Assembly: GCA_030765065.1 (NCBI GenBank)
Contig: CM060976.1
Coordinates: 55,846,539-55,910,538 of the forward strand
DNA: 64,000 bases
DNA from: Deroplatys truncata
Lineage: Eukaryota > Arthropoda > Insecta > Mantodea > Mantidae
Direction: 5' to 3'
Part shown: positions 10,697 through 22,769 of the stretch, in pieces
How positions within the stretch are numbered: position 1 is the first letter of the stretch
How the letters are laid out: every line of letters starts with the position of its first letter
The notes under the pieces: model-generated
The model's input: the letters and a program-made list of their open reading frames with translations, nothing else
Told to the model about the DNA's origin: nothing
The model's database searches: none
Made by a program: the position numbers and the translations under genes

Positions 10697-12099
10697 TATA
10701 GTAAATCTTCAAAGAGAATATGAAATATATACCTTAAGAGTTAACTTTCGTATTTATCTGACATTTGTTATATCTATTATCTCTACACGCTATTAGATTA
10801 AGGTACTCGTAATGGTCGAACTTTACCCTGAATATAATATAGCTTGTTGGTTACATAGACTGGGGCTCCTTGCTAATAGCTCTATCGCCACTAAGCTCAC
10901 TAATATCCGTACAGGGCAAGTCAAGTGGAGAGAGAATTAACTTCTGTCCTCTTATCCTTAAATAACATCAATGGTGTAAATCGTGGGCCACCCAAGCGCT
11001 CCATCTAACCAAAACTCTGCCAGACTTAAACATTAATGTTCCATCTGTTGTGGGAAGAGAAATGAATAAAGATTAACAGTAAACACCCAAAACAATACAT
11101 GAAGACGTGTGTTGTAAATATGTTGCATACAATCTAAGGGAAATTCTCTCATTATTCTAACATATTTAAACATGACATTAAATGGAGCCGCATGAAAATT
11201 TTGTTTGAAATGGTGATGAAACGAGAATGGAAGATAGTGACAATGACAGTCCAAATTATAAACTGTAGATCCGGAAATATATTTACATCCCAAGCACCCG
11301 TGACCGCAAGGATGTCCCAGGCATCCGCCGATGGCGAAACAAACTATGTTACCTACTCCCTGCCGACCCTTCAATCTTAGTCAGACACGTGATGCTTACA
11401 TAAGAACGACTTTTCAAAACAGGCCACTCGTGCCGAAAAAAAAGAAAAGGAAAAGCATAGAGCATACTACAAAGCTATCTAACTACAATGGCAATAAGTC
11501 ATGTTAAAATATACTTTGTACGGTGGAAGTACCCTGTACGTTAACTCATTTCCACCCTATACAGCACTAGTATCTGTTATAACTATGTATATTTATTTCT
11601 CTGATTTAGCCACTTTACAAAAAGCATAATGATAGCATATCTACCTAAACGTTAACACTGCAGCTAGCAGATGTGATGCCATTATATTTACACGCTGGTT
11701 AGTTCTCAATTTCAGATACCAAGAGATGAATCGGCTTTCAGCCAATGAATTAAACTACTCAGCTGAAAGCCAATACTTGTTGCGAATTACACGCCCCATG
11801 AAATGCGAATAGCTCGTGGACCCGGTATGTCTGGCAGACATGTTAAATGATCCTGACTTGATTGATAACAACCACTTACTTTGGAGCATAAGAATGTAAT
11901 ATTCGATCTACTGCACATGAATAACAGCTTAGAACCAATATGCAAACCAAAATGTTATGGAGAATAAGTCTAAAGGAAACCCCAACAGATAGACAAATGG
12001 ATTTCTCCAGTGCCAACAAATTCTACTCGTCTGCATTCTGTGACATATTTCTATAGCTATGTACGTTCTAATGGCACCGAGTTTAATTTATTCTGAGGT
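10697..12099. other. Spacer, nothing recognised
   Basis: A minus-strand open frame of 113 codons (11033-11374) has no recognisable domain. A 10 bp inverted repeat (GGCTTTCAGC/GCTGAAAGCC) is near 11731-11770. No element boundaries are visible. Confidence 0.35.
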
Positions 12100-12490
12100 T
12101 CAAATACGTGGGATCCTGTTTCAAAACCCAAGGTGATCGGCCATTCTGCTCAAGGCTTTTTTTCGGAGTTTCCCTGGCAAAAGCCGAAATGGATTAGTAT
12201 GTATAATGAATTTACCGTCCTCCCTTCCTTCCAATTGCACTTTCTCATTCATTTTCAGGGTTGCATGTTTGTGGACCTGAATAAAAGTGATATTGCTTGT
12301 TTGGATAGTGAGTCTTTGGGGGGTCCATCGTTGGGGTAATACAATGTTTGGAGATGTTTAGTCACTCCGCCACTAGATCTGGAGACCGTCTGCACTCTAT
12401 CGCTAAATGCCTATCTCCTTATAGGCGCAATAGGCCAACTGTTGACCGCAGAACTGAGATTCTCTTCCGTCCCCATCTTACGTCTTTTGT
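12100..12490 (+). mobile_element. Old, diverged SINE S1 copy
   Basis: The order of landmarks follows S1: a head remnant (GATCCTGTTTCAAAACCC), a T-run followed by CGGAGTTTCCCTGG (compare CGGGGTTTTCCCGGG in other copies), a pyrimidine-rich CCTCCCTTCC stretch with CATTCATTTTCAGGG, and a diverged tail. Identity is low. Confidence 0.45.
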
Positions 12491-12539
12491 CTACTGTATC
12501 CATGTATAGGGTCCTTCAACAAGAGTGTCCTATCTTTGA

Positions 12540-13990
12540 ACTTTAATAAAACACGTTCCATAAATGTTAGAGTTTATTTCTTTTTTATTTTGGAACATAA
12601 TGTCATTACGTGTGGAAGGGAATATCAGTTAAGTGACCGCCGCGACTGAATTTAAACTTAAAATCTGTTAACAAGATGTTCAAACTTTAACATAATGTTA
12701 AAACTTTTGCATTTTATCAAGTTTTTACAGGAAATTGTTAGTCGGCATTTTGTTAACCTCAAAGACAACTGCAAATGCTAGCTTTCGAGAAGGCGGTGGC
12801 GCAACTACACTGCTTCTGAATGTGCTCCGATGCACTTTTGTCTATGTATCGCTGAGCTATGTCAGTAGCAGACTACTATTTACATTCATTGCAATGCCAT
12901 GTGAAGTTACCGATTGAGGTTAGAATAGTGATGCCAAATGAAATAAATGCATCACCGTTTAAAACAGGTTAATTAACACCTGGTTAATACGTATAGACGT
13001 ATTATTAAGTATGAAGAAGCGAAGGTCTTACATTAAAGGATAAGATTGCAGACTGGAACCAAATCTGAGAGTAATTTAACTGAAGTGAATGTGTTTCTCG
13101 TAAGTCCAGTAAGGAAATGCGTCAATTTTATGCTAACATATAATGTAGCACCAGAAACGATAGGTGCAAAGGGTGTTTAAGACGGTTTAACACTGGTGGT
13201 GGACTCTGCATTGAAACTGAAGTAGACGAGAATATGTTGTCGCTGATTAATCAAGCAGACCCGAGAAAAATACTGCTTGCTTTTTGAAGCAAATGCTTGT
13301 AGCTTTGAAAATATCAACGTTATCACTCACTAAGTAAATGAAAAACGTTAGCATAATAAAATCTAAGTACCTAATTAACAATCGTTACTTAGGAGAAGGA
13401 GGCATACTTCAGTTGGTAGTATTCTAACTTCTCGTATTTCCCATAAAACCATGCTCATGACACCTTGGACAGTCTGTATGGCTTTAAAAATTCCTCCTTT
13501 TGCAGGGTTTCAAATGTACTATGAGTAAGACTTCTCTTCTATTAGGAAGGGCAATCAAAAAATGCCAATTCTAGCAAACTCACATCAACAGCTTGTTTTG
13601 CGGCAGCCATTTTACAAATTCTAACATTTGTTAAATGACTTAACACAGGGGTACGGCGATGTTAACTTAACACCGGCTTTAACACTTTGTTAAAGTTAAC
13701 ATTGCTTGATATAACAGAATCCGTGTTAACGTCAGTGTTAAATCAGTGAAACCGCCGCCTAGAGCTTTACTGAGAGATAAGCCAAACTAGCCCCCTAGCT
13801 GAAATGTCGCTGAACAGACAGTAATACGACAAAGTTCAGATTAGGCGAAGGGAAAGGAGCAATAGCGAAGGTGAGCTTATCATAGAAACGTACCCCTCCA
13901 GCAACTGAGAAGTCTTGTGTTGTTTAATTGGATGTCATGCTATAGAGTGATTTAACAGTGAGTTAAAGTCGTGTGACAGTTACTGAGCGG
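12540..13990. repeat. Region dense in TTAAC/GTTAA motifs, possible decayed DNA transposon
   Basis: GTTAAC and its variants occur unusually often, especially at 12640-12720, 12955-12995 and 13620-13740. Partial inverted pairs include GGTTAATTAACACC at 12966 and TTAACACTGG (13184) against CCGGCTTTAACAC (13672). Similar strings form the ends of some PIF/Harbinger-like elements, but I could not define clean termini or a transposase. Confidence 0.25.
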
Positions 13991-15064
13991 AGACACTTCG
14001 TGCTGGCTACAGGTGTCACATTTCCCATCCAGGAGGATGAACATTTCAGCAAACCCACAACAGTAACGAATTACTGTAAAATATACTTTCCATTATGCGA
14101 TTTCATATACTTCTTACTTCAAGATTTCAGGTAACCGACTCTTTCCTTGTGTCCATGAAGGGTAATTTACAGAACGTGCTTAGCCCCACCGTGGGATCAT
14201 CTTCCATAATACCCTCATAGACTCCTATGTAAAAACTAATTAAAACCAGTCTCTAGAGCCTTGGTTATATCCACAGTCATAAAGTTGTTCCCGCAACTAT
14301 AAACCGCAGCTCAGGAATAGAATCTAGGCAACTTGAGGATACCATCTGTGAAATTTTTAAAATCTAAAATTTCAGCTCGATTCATTTGATTCATACTGCA
14401 ATCATGGTTTAATGAGTAATACTTATAAAAATTTCATGCAGTTTTTAAAACTAGTTACCGATAATATGAATTTGTCTTATATTTGTTTACCCTTTTGGAG
14501 AATTGATCCACACAATGCAATTATTTTTTAAAAAATAATGTTTTATAATTAAATTCTGTAATAATATATTAATAAATTGGTGAGATAAATGTTTAATTAT
14601 CCTACTAGTTTTGAAGAAAATTAATCGTAAACAAGAGACTTTTATGGCTTAAAGATTTATACAATATGAGTATTGTTGTTTAACAACATCACAATTAGGA
14701 ATGTTAAGAAAAACTGCTCTCATTATTCTTTCACGCTACTAATTATGAAAAGGTATATCAAATTTCATTGACTTATACCGAAAATTACATAGCGTGAAAA
14801 TGAAAATTTGCGGACAAATGAAAACCTGAGATAAGAGAGTTAAAACATTATGACGCTAAAATAACACTGTTTCTAACTTTCTGTAGTTTAAAAAGTATTT
14901 AGTGTATATAAAAGACCTTCCTTCATCGTTTTCTGCTCATCTGCAGTTAATTTAGAATTTGAGAATTCCTGAGGTCTTTCTTGAATGACTTTTAAACTTC
15001 AATTTAGGCAAAATATAAAATTTAGGCAATTTTATAGGAAGCTAGGTTTTCATGTAGACAACCT
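13991..15064. other. AT-rich spacer, nothing recognised
   Basis: The stretch at 14340-14900 is very AT-rich. A TATA-like GTATATAAAAGA at 14902 is not linked to any gene. Confidence 0.35.
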
Positions 15065-15600
15065 AGCGGGAGGGTTCAAGCGGCAGCCTCTGTGGACCGC
15101 AGGTCTCGGGTCCGATCCCCTTTGATGGCCACTCAGACCGATGGATTTTTTCGGGGTTTTCCCGGGTCATCAGGTGAATACTGGAGTGGTTTCTTTCAGC
15201 CCCCGAATTTCTTGTCCCTCCATTCCGTTCCATTCATCATTTCATTCATCCTCATCCTCCTGTTCTCTTTAAGGAAGTGTCGGCGATGGTGATCGGGTGC
15301 AGCGTGGCGAGGGAAAAGGGTGCTCTATTTTATACTATTTCGGTCCCTCGGCTTTCGGCTGGCTGCCGGAGTATCCCTATCTCCTTGAGGAGAGTTGGAC
15401 CTCCTCTGTATGGGGTAGGGTTCCCGGCTTACCTGTCCATTTGTTGGGGTAACTATTTCTTGAAACTTAGGGATACTGTCACTGCTGTATCATTGCTTCT
15501 GGATCCGGCCGACCGGTGTCTCCTCTCGCCTTATCCTTCCTCCGGGGGGCGTAAATACAATATTCCCTCTGCGTCGGTGCAGAGTTCTCTCCGTTAGGGA
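15065..15600 (+). mobile_element. Long tRNA-derived SINE, S1 relative
   Basis: The head has a B-box-like GGGTCCGATCCCC (15109) and is followed by TTTCGGGGTTTTCCCGGGTC and a diverged GGTGAATACTGGAGTGGTT. The tail (15290-15600) differs from the 2466 copy in part, so this may be a subfamily. The two overlapping open frames here are not genes. Confidence 0.65.
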
Positions 15601-15736
15601 AGATAAGATGCATATAGAAATTTAAATCGCTATATTACATCCTTTGAAAGTTCGTACAGTTGTTAAAGCTACATATAATTAAAGCAGATTGTTTTTAGTA
15701 CGAGGTAAGTCAATGGGTAACCGCACACTGCTTGTA

Positions 15737-16533
15737 ATTACTTTCTCTGTTACGTATAGTGAGTAGGAGAAGTATTGTATTCTACCCAAAAATTCAATAG
15801 CGAGATTTCACCGGAAATATATGTTTTGAGGCCCCTGAATCCAAAAAAAATGTTTTTGGAAACATGTCCGTGTGTGCGTCTGTGCGTGAGTGTCTGTTTG
15901 TGAACAGCATAACTCAGAAACGATCATTCGCATAAACACCAAACTTGGTATTTAGGTTCAGTATCTTCCGGAGATGCGAGACAAAGGTCTTCAAGAAAAT
16001 CCCTCCACCCCAGATTACCCTTTACATGGAACATTTTTGGAAAATTTTAATTTTATCAAAAATGGCTCTAACGATTTTGATTAAAATATCATTAAAATAA
16101 GCATTCTACATTGTGAACGACTTTTGCATAACTGTAACCATAAGTGATAGACAAAATTTTACTACACGAAAAATGTATATCGCGTTAAAATACACAATTT
16201 ATGTCATATACATTTTTTTTGTTTGTTGAGTGAGCCATTTTAGAGATATTGCTTGTTATTCTTAAACTTTCCATTACTTATACTCTTTCTCAAATGGGAA
16301 TTCGTTATTCTTTTTTTTTGTCCTGGTAATGCAAAGAGAATGGAACACTCGACATAGCAACCAGCTCTTAAAATATTTGACTATCGCTTAAAGTCTACCA
16401 ATTCCCCTTGCATCTACAAGAAAATTAGCAATAAGATTAACATCTCGATTAACATGAAGCATATGGAGAATAAGGGTTTGTAAAAATAGTTTGTACAAGA
16501 GTAGAGAAATTCATGTGAGGGTAACACATCAGA
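15737..16533 (+). mobile_element. Family H copy, near full length
   Basis: It starts TTACTTTCTCTGTTACGTATAG, carries a GTGTGCGTCTGTGCGTGAGTG-like GT-rich segment near 15870, and ends with GAGAAATTCATGTGAGGGTAACACATCAGA. The terminal hairpin (ATGTG/CACAT) is preserved. A T-rich flank follows. Confidence 0.88.
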
Positions 16534-16649
16534 TTATTTTTTGTAGATTGGCTATTTCAGTTTGTGCGCGCTCTCAACGTATTGTTCCTTTTTATCTGCT
16601 TGTGGAATGGTTTACGTTTTCACTCCAATGAGTGTTGCATTGTTGCATA

Positions 16650-17130
16650 ATAAGCATGGCTGCACTCCTCACCATTTGCACCAAGGTAGAACAGCATGCG
16701 ATTATCCGTTTTCTGTAGTCTGAAAGTGTAGTAGGACCTAATATCCATCGAAGGTTTTCGCATAATATGGGGGCAATGTGTACGAATGGATTGAAAAGTT
16801 AAAAAGTAGTCGGACAACTGTGAAAGACGAGGAACGAGCAGGACGCCTATCCATACCCACTAACGACGCCAACATTGAGCAACTCTGTATCATGATTCAG
16901 AGAATCGAACATTTATTGTCAATGAAGTGGCAAACCATGGAAAACCTTGTCTACTTCAAAATACTTTAAGGAGCCGTCATTTCACCATAAACCAAGAAGC
17001 GAAGGAAGCGGTACATAAATAGCTTGCTGCTCAGCCAAAAAACTTTTCCTGAGGGCATCAGAAAGTTTGTGTAACGATGGACCATATGCAATGAGAAGCA
17101 AGGGGACTACTTTGAAAAATAGGTAATTGT
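16650..17130 (+). pseudogene. mariner-family transposase relic, internally deleted
   Basis: The N-terminal helix-turn-helix region is recognisable across frames from 16657: KVEQHAIIRFL, then YEWIEKLKSSRTTVKDEERAG with RLSIPTNDANIEQL at 16778-16890. It then jumps to the C-terminal block at about 17000-17125 (EAVHKWLAAQPKNFFPEGIRK, shifted frames, then QRWTICIEKQGDYVEK-like sequence). The whole catalytic core with its aspartates is absent. The order and spacing suggest one element that lost about 0.5 kb. No inverted termini were identified. Confidence 0.75.
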
Positions 17131-19091
17131 AAGTTTATATTTGTGATAGTATCTATTGTCATAAAAATAATAATGATTACTAATTGTAATAATTAATAGA
17201 CCTTATTAAATCAATGATTACTATGGAAGCAAAGTCTGTAAAATAATAGTAATAATCAAGATACTTGTTATGTAATTAGATATTAAGTATAAGTTTTATA
17301 TACGTGTAGGAGTTTAGTTAGAACTGCGGGACACTTTTATAAAGCAGACAAGTAACATTTTGTCAGAATTAGGGTGCAGGCGAATCGACCTGTAGGGGGA
17401 TAACACAATAGCAGAACCTTTGAAATATTGTGTAAGAGAAACTGACAAGCTAGCTCTACGTATATTTTTGAAGAGAGGTCACATGTCTAGAAACAGCGAA
17501 TGATCACGTGTTAAGTATTTCAAGAACGTACCAAGCAGAAGAAACGCAGCCAATAAGATTTTAGGAGAATATGTTTAAATGTTTAAGTTCAGAAAAGTTA
17601 GTGATAGCGTCCCCATGCTGGGTGTAAAGTGCAGTGATGTACAGACCATACGTGTAAGCTCTCCGAAGTCGGAGCTACTAATTACCTCACATAATGTAAT
17701 GAGAACATTAAAAATGTGTAAATTTGAAAGTGCAAGTTATTACAATGGAAATGAGATAAAATTTAGTCACGGCGATAAATAGTCCTATTGTTAATCGAGC
17801 AGCTACAAAAATAATCCGTGGATTGCTAAGCGACCTAGCTAAGGAATTTTTTCAGCTCCAACAAACTCAGTTATTACTAAAGTAACGATGTAGCGTATTA
17901 CCAGAGCATATAATACGTGTATTGAGTTCCTCCACTGACTTTTTCATGTGTTAAGTGTTGTTACTGCATACTTTCCTTCCCGTACCAGACTCTGATAAGT
18001 TACACATGCTCAATCATAAACCCACACAACAGCAGCCGTGGCAAGAAGGAAACAGAAAATCATTGAAAATGTAATAGTAACAACTAAAAAACAATGATAA
18101 TCATCAGAGATAATATAGTAATTTAGATATTAATATATCAACCTGCGAACCTAATGCGAGTTAGGCTACCGGCAACGAGGAGTCAACCACATATTGTTGT
18201 TATAATAAATTTAAAAAATGATGTGAGGATGTAACCTTTAATATTCTTAAGTCTTAGATTCTGTAATATAATTTGCACTACGGTTTATACCAGGGCTGCC
18301 GCTGGAATGACGCAAAGGTTTCCACCGTCCTCGATTTGCCCATTGTACAAGTCCGTTACACCAGCGTCTCGTCGAAGTCTGGCCACACTAAACAAACCAA
18401 ATTGGGGGAGAAAAAGAGGACAGTAAGTGACACCAAATACCATGACTGGCCTGTATAAAAGGTTTCCTACAAGGTTACGCTGAAATTCCCATATACGTTT
18501 ATGTTTAAGCAAGCTAAAAAGCTTTCGCCTCCCATCGAAGCGTCCATCAAACGGTTTTATTTCCGTAGCACAGAGAATAAAATATGTATTTTTAGCGTAA
18601 AGCAAATATTAATTACTTTTTCCATTCTTTAAAGGCGAAAAGCAATCATAATATTGCAAGTGTTTCAGCCATGTTAACACCAGTTTTAAACGTACTTCAG
18701 TTCGTAAAAACCAGCATAAACCTTCATTAGAGACAGTAAGTTATCGTTGGCTGACAGCAAGGATTAGTATAACTTTCAGGTACTCTTTGAACTAAATTTA
18801 AAACGGTAGTTTAAAAAACAGAAGACATTTCCTATCCACTATCATTTATTTTCATAGCTGGTATACAAATTTTTCATGCTTAGGCTTATGTTTCTATCCC
18901 CTTTATGTTATTCATAATAAACATTTTCCAATACTGATTTCAGTATGCAATTTCTGGCAAGTGAGACATGCAGACAAAATAGCAAAACGGCAGGCTCTGG
19001 TTTCTATATACACGTACTATTGCTAATATTTCACAGAATAGATAACGCTTAAATTACTGAAAAGCTCAAAAGAACATACAAAATATTAGAT
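17131..19091. other. AT-rich spacer, nothing recognised
   Basis: Open frames at 17579-17782 and 18285-18605 have no recognisable domains. The GC-richer patch at 18290-18430 does not match the SINE families seen elsewhere. Confidence 0.35.
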
Positions 19092-19222
19092 ATACCTGGT
19101 TTCTGGTATCTGCCGCGTCATGTTAACTGTCTTAAGTAGCCAACGTTTTGACCTCTTGCTGAGGTCATCCTCAGCTACTTAAGACGGTTAACATGACGCG
19201 GTAGATACCAAAAACCAGTTAT
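19092..19222. repeat. Long hairpin: 49 bp arms, 33 bp loop
   Basis: The left arm (19092-19140) and right arm (19174-19222) are reverse complements with only a few mismatches; both contain CGCGTCATGTTAAC and CTTAAGTAGC. The loop itself holds a smaller hairpin, GACCTC/GAGGTC (19150-19166). The outer ends are ATACCTGG and CCAGTTAT. It looks like a small fold-back element. If transcribed it would form a near-perfect double strand. Confidence 0.9.
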
Positions 19223-19308
19223 ATGCCGGCCGCGGAAGCCTAAGAGAATATAGAAGTATTACGCAAATATTACCTACTACAAAACTTTTTATTTGATATA
19301 AACTATAA

Positions 19309-20168
19309 TTTTTACTTTCCTACATGTAGTAAGTAGGGAAAGAACCTATTGTATTCTACCCAAACATTCGATGTCGAGATTTCACCGCAAATGTATGTTT
19401 TGAGGTGCCCGAACCACCCAAAAAATTTAGATAAATGTCCTTGTGTGTATAAGTGTGCCTCTATATGCCTGTGACTGCTGGATTAGTGCCAAAATTCGTA
19501 TTCAAGTTCTGTATCTTCCAAAATTATCACACAAAGATGTTCAAGAAAATCACCCACCCCATACTCCCTTCACATGGAACATTTTCCGAAAAAAAAATTA
19601 TTCTCTAAAAATGGCTCCAACGATTTTGAATAAAATACCATAGATTAATTATATTTACACGGCAAATGAAACGTATAGCTTGAATTTTCTGGGAAAGGCC
19701 TTTGAGGTTCTCTTCAGTCACAAGAAATTTTGTATAATCTTGAATAACTAGTAAACGTTAAGTGGTAGACGAAAATGTAATACGCAAGAAATATGGATCT
19801 CTTTAAAAGACAATTTATTTCAATAACTTTTTTGTGACATAAGCCGTTTCCGAGATATTCGTTATTAATGGTTCGAATTGTTCATTACCTGGTCATCTTT
19901 TAAAGTCCTTTCAACATTCAATTATTTCTCGCGATGTTATGTAAAGAGTATGGAATTTTAAAGCAGCTTATAGCGTCCAGATCTTAAATATTTGACTATC
20001 GCTATTCACCTTGTATCTATTACAAAATGTGTTAGTAGCTATTTCTGCAAAGGTTTATTTGGATTAAAATGAAGTGGGCAGGAAAATAAGATTTCGTAAG
20101 AATAATTTGTATACCAATTAATACACGATAGAGGGCAGAGAAAGTTAGATTAATGTAACACATCAGAT
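19309..20168 (+). mobile_element. Family H copy, near full length
   Basis: It starts TTACTTTCCTACATGTAGTAAG and ends GCAGAGAAAGTTAGATTAATG, then TAACACATCAGATTTTTT. The right inverted repeat is present and the end hairpin is weakened. T-rich DNA flanks both sides. Confidence 0.85.
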
Positions 20169-20413
20169 TTTTTAACAAGCTTGCATTGATGCTCTTAGAA
20201 TTTTCCCTCTACTCTTTTGCTTACCCAGTTATATAAACTTCTTTACACAGTATTTAACACCAGGTGTTTTGTACTGCCTAATAGGACTAGAAGAGGTCAA
20301 TTTGACCTGTGCATCATTACTTGATAACTTTAACTTTTTTCATTATATATTTATCTTTAATATTCTATTCAAAGTTAATTACTTTTCAATGTTTTATGCT
20401 AAAATAATAAACA

Positions 20414-20960
20414 TTGTAACGCAGCGGCTATGGTCCAAGGTTAAGAGGTCGGCGCCGAGCGGTCGGAGATAAACAAAGATAAGTGACGTTCTCTCTCAGC
20501 ATAAACAGCGGAAGTGCTATAGTCAGAAAATCAGAATCTTCTGGAATTTTCCTTTCCCTCGCCTCCGGAATGTGTGTCCCGAAAGTTCTAGAAGGTTATG
20601 TGGAAGATTCCACTGCCTATATAAGCGAGCACTCTCGCGAATTGAGTTAATGAGTGAATCAGCCAGTGCGTTTCTGGTAAGGCGAAAAATCACTGTTCTC
20701 CGAGCGAGTTTGTGATGACTGCTGCGACGCGCAGCGACTGCTTACTCCGCGAGATATTGGAAACGTCTTGTGTTCGACTTCCCAGCGACTGAGCCGTCCG
20801 GAAGACGTGGCTACGTAATGCGTCTTTCGTTACGCCGCTATGTCATTAGAAATTGAAGTCATAGTGAGAACTTGTGAAGTGACAGTTGAACGTCGGACAA
20901 GGCCACATTTATTATTCTACAGTATACTGAATAAAATAGTTTCATCACAAATACAATAAC
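20414..20960 (+). mobile_element. LTR-like element with heat-shock-type promoter
   Basis: It begins TGTAACGCAGCGG, a typical LTR start, and is GC-richer than its surroundings. Upstream heat-shock-element arrays sit next to a TATA box (see 20534-20625), and AATAAA lies about 310 bases downstream (20930). A truncated relative of the downstream part is at 37278-37713 (shared CCGAGCGAGTTTGTGA and TCCGCGAGATATT), so this is a dispersed element. No hsp coding sequence follows, which argues against a host heat-shock gene. The right boundary and target duplication are not resolved. Confidence 0.5.
20534..20625 (+). promoter_or_regulatory. Heat-shock elements plus TATA box
   Basis: Array one, 20534-20551, is GAA-TC-TTC-TG-GAA-TT-TTC: four perfectly spaced inverted pentamers. 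Array two begins at 20581 with GAA-AG-TTC-TA-GAA followed by a mutated TTA, and then GAA-GA-TTC at 20603-20610. TATATAAG follows at 20618-20625, only eight bases after the last unit. This layout matches insect hsp70-type promoters, where trimers of HSF bind nGAAn repeats. Heat induction is inferred, not shown. Confidence 0.8.
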
Positions 20961-21169
20961 GATTATTTAATATAACTATCGTCATCAAGACTACCACCAT
21001 AAATTATGATTCTTCGCCGTTCATATTATTAATCACAATTTTATCACATATTTATCCTTAATCGTTTTAAGGTTAACAAATATTTTAGTATGTAGTTCCC
21101 TCGTCTAATCTTTATCTTGTTGTAAAGAGATGTAATCACTATTACAGGTTTCAGTGTCAATTGCAAGGT

Positions 21170-21380
21170 CTTCTTCAATAAATTGAAGGGACCCTTTCCT
21201 TCTAATTCAATATCGGGCAAAGATTTAAAGTATGGAAATATTTCGTCACCTTTCAGATGTCTCCATGCCGTGTTTGTACAGCAAAAACACAACAGCACTA
21301 ATGTAGAACGAGTTTTCAGCCTTTACATGTGTTTTGAAGCACAATACGTCGATACGTTGATAAATAACAGCAAATGATTC
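21170..21380 (+). pseudogene. hAT transposase dimerisation-domain fragment (tentative)
   Basis: The frame 21183-21377 contains QQKHNSTNVERVFSLYMCFE. The NVERVFS core is the conserved part of the hAT C-terminal dimerisation region. Upstream DLKYGNISSPFRCLHAVF could be the preceding helix. The fragment is short and no other hAT block is visible, so chance similarity is possible. Confidence 0.4.
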
Positions 21381-21500
21381 CTGAGTTTGCTGGAAACAGC
21401 AAAGAATAGCTAATTTTTATTTGAAAGGCAACAATGAAAGTGCTATTTTTAATAATGTAGAAGCAGGAAAGATAGAATATGCCATCAGACTTTTGTCGTG

Positions 21501-21782
21501 CTCCGTGGTGTAGTGGTTATCATGCTAGCCTATAGTTCCCGAGTTCGCGGGTTCAAACCCGGAGGAGGGCGATGGATTTTTTTCGGGCGTAAAACTCCTT
21601 AGCATGGCTTCCTTCGGAAGGGAAGTAAAGCGGTGGTCCTGTGTCGTTGATTTACGACACATAAAAGAACCTCAAGCCTGATAAAGGGCCCTCTGAGCAA
21701 AATTTCCGGTCTTTTACGCCCAATATAGAATGGGACGCTAAGGACCACAGCAGTTAATGAGCGTCCATAAATAAAAAATAAT
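21501..21782 (+). mobile_element. tRNA-derived SINE, family S2
   Basis: The head CTCCGTGGTGTAGTGGTTA holds the A box and GGGTTCAAACCC the B box, about 70 bases in total. The body contains GAGGGCGATGG, CCTCAAGCCTGATAAAG and TATAGAATGGGACGCTAAGG, ending in an ATAAATAAAA tail. Further copies are at 37716-38001 (minus) and 54844-54955 (minus, truncated). It is not a tRNA gene: the acceptor stem is degraded and the sequence continues as a SINE body. Confidence 0.85.
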
Positions 21783-22732
21783 TTGCCACCGGTCCGTGAC
21801 TGACAAGAGAGGCCGCAACGGTGCACCCGCTTAGTTCCCCTGTGACGTCACAAGCATACTTTGAAAAGCAAATCCAGATACCGAATCGTAGCGGTTATAC
21901 GTAAAACAAATATCGTAAATATGTGTGTAACAAATATTATGATAAACTTCTACCATAGGACTGATCCTTTTCACAAATCATGTTATGTAATTTAAGTTTG
22001 AGAAATCCAGTTAGAATCCCAGGCATGGCACTGAAAACTACAAATCCGATATATAGAATGTAATTTTATACAATATACTGGCACGAAATATAACGTACAG
22101 AAACCAAATTACTGGAGCACTACGTGACAGCCTTAATCACAGTATTTCGACAGTATTTAGTTATTTATCTACAGCAATTAATAATCTACTCTTTCGAATA
22201 AAAGATGTGAAACTTGGAAACCTGAAATATAACTGTTTTCTGTGCACAGTTTATGCTATCACACGCAATAGTCGCGATATAGCTGTCGAAGTGACTTTAA
22301 AAAATAAATAATAATATAAATATTAATGTCCTCTAAGTTTCGTAAATTTAACTCCCAAGATTAACTAAACACTGCCGATTATTGCGTACGTGAATCGTTG
22401 ATTAAGACACTTAGAACGACCTGTATATGGAAATCATTTTATCAAACTTTTTTTTCTAACCAATTTCAATGTCATTTTCCGTGCAAATCGATGTTTTAAT
22501 TTCTATAAACATAAAAAACATGTTACTATTGCTAATTCAAATTATTATTGATTTTTTAAAAGAAAACATTTTCTTAAAATTTCTCTTCTTTTCTAAGACA
22601 TTTAAAATGTTTGACACAGGCAACTATAAAAATGCATCAAGTGGGGGATTTATTTTATGAAAAACTTGAATGTAGTGACGTTTATAAGAGTTGAGGCCAA
22701 ATTGATAGATAAATCACACAACTATTCTCTAT

Positions 22733-22769
<37 letters not shown>

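Noticed and set aside
11033-11374. 113-codon minus-strand frame.
   Set aside because: No domain, and Cys/His composition without a zinc-finger pattern; judged a chance frame.
19141-19174. Hammerhead ribozyme core on the minus strand (CTGAGGA, stem, AAAC).
   Set aside because: The required GAAA is AAAA, and no valid cleavage triplet with stem I/III geometry is present; the long outer hairpin explains the structure.
20640-21500. Host hsp70 gene downstream of the heat-shock elements.
   Set aside because: No hsp70 reading frame or motif occurs in the following kilobase.
21501-21572. tRNA gene.
   Set aside because: A and B boxes are present but the acceptor stem does not close and the sequence continues as an S2 SINE with further copies at 37716 and 54844.
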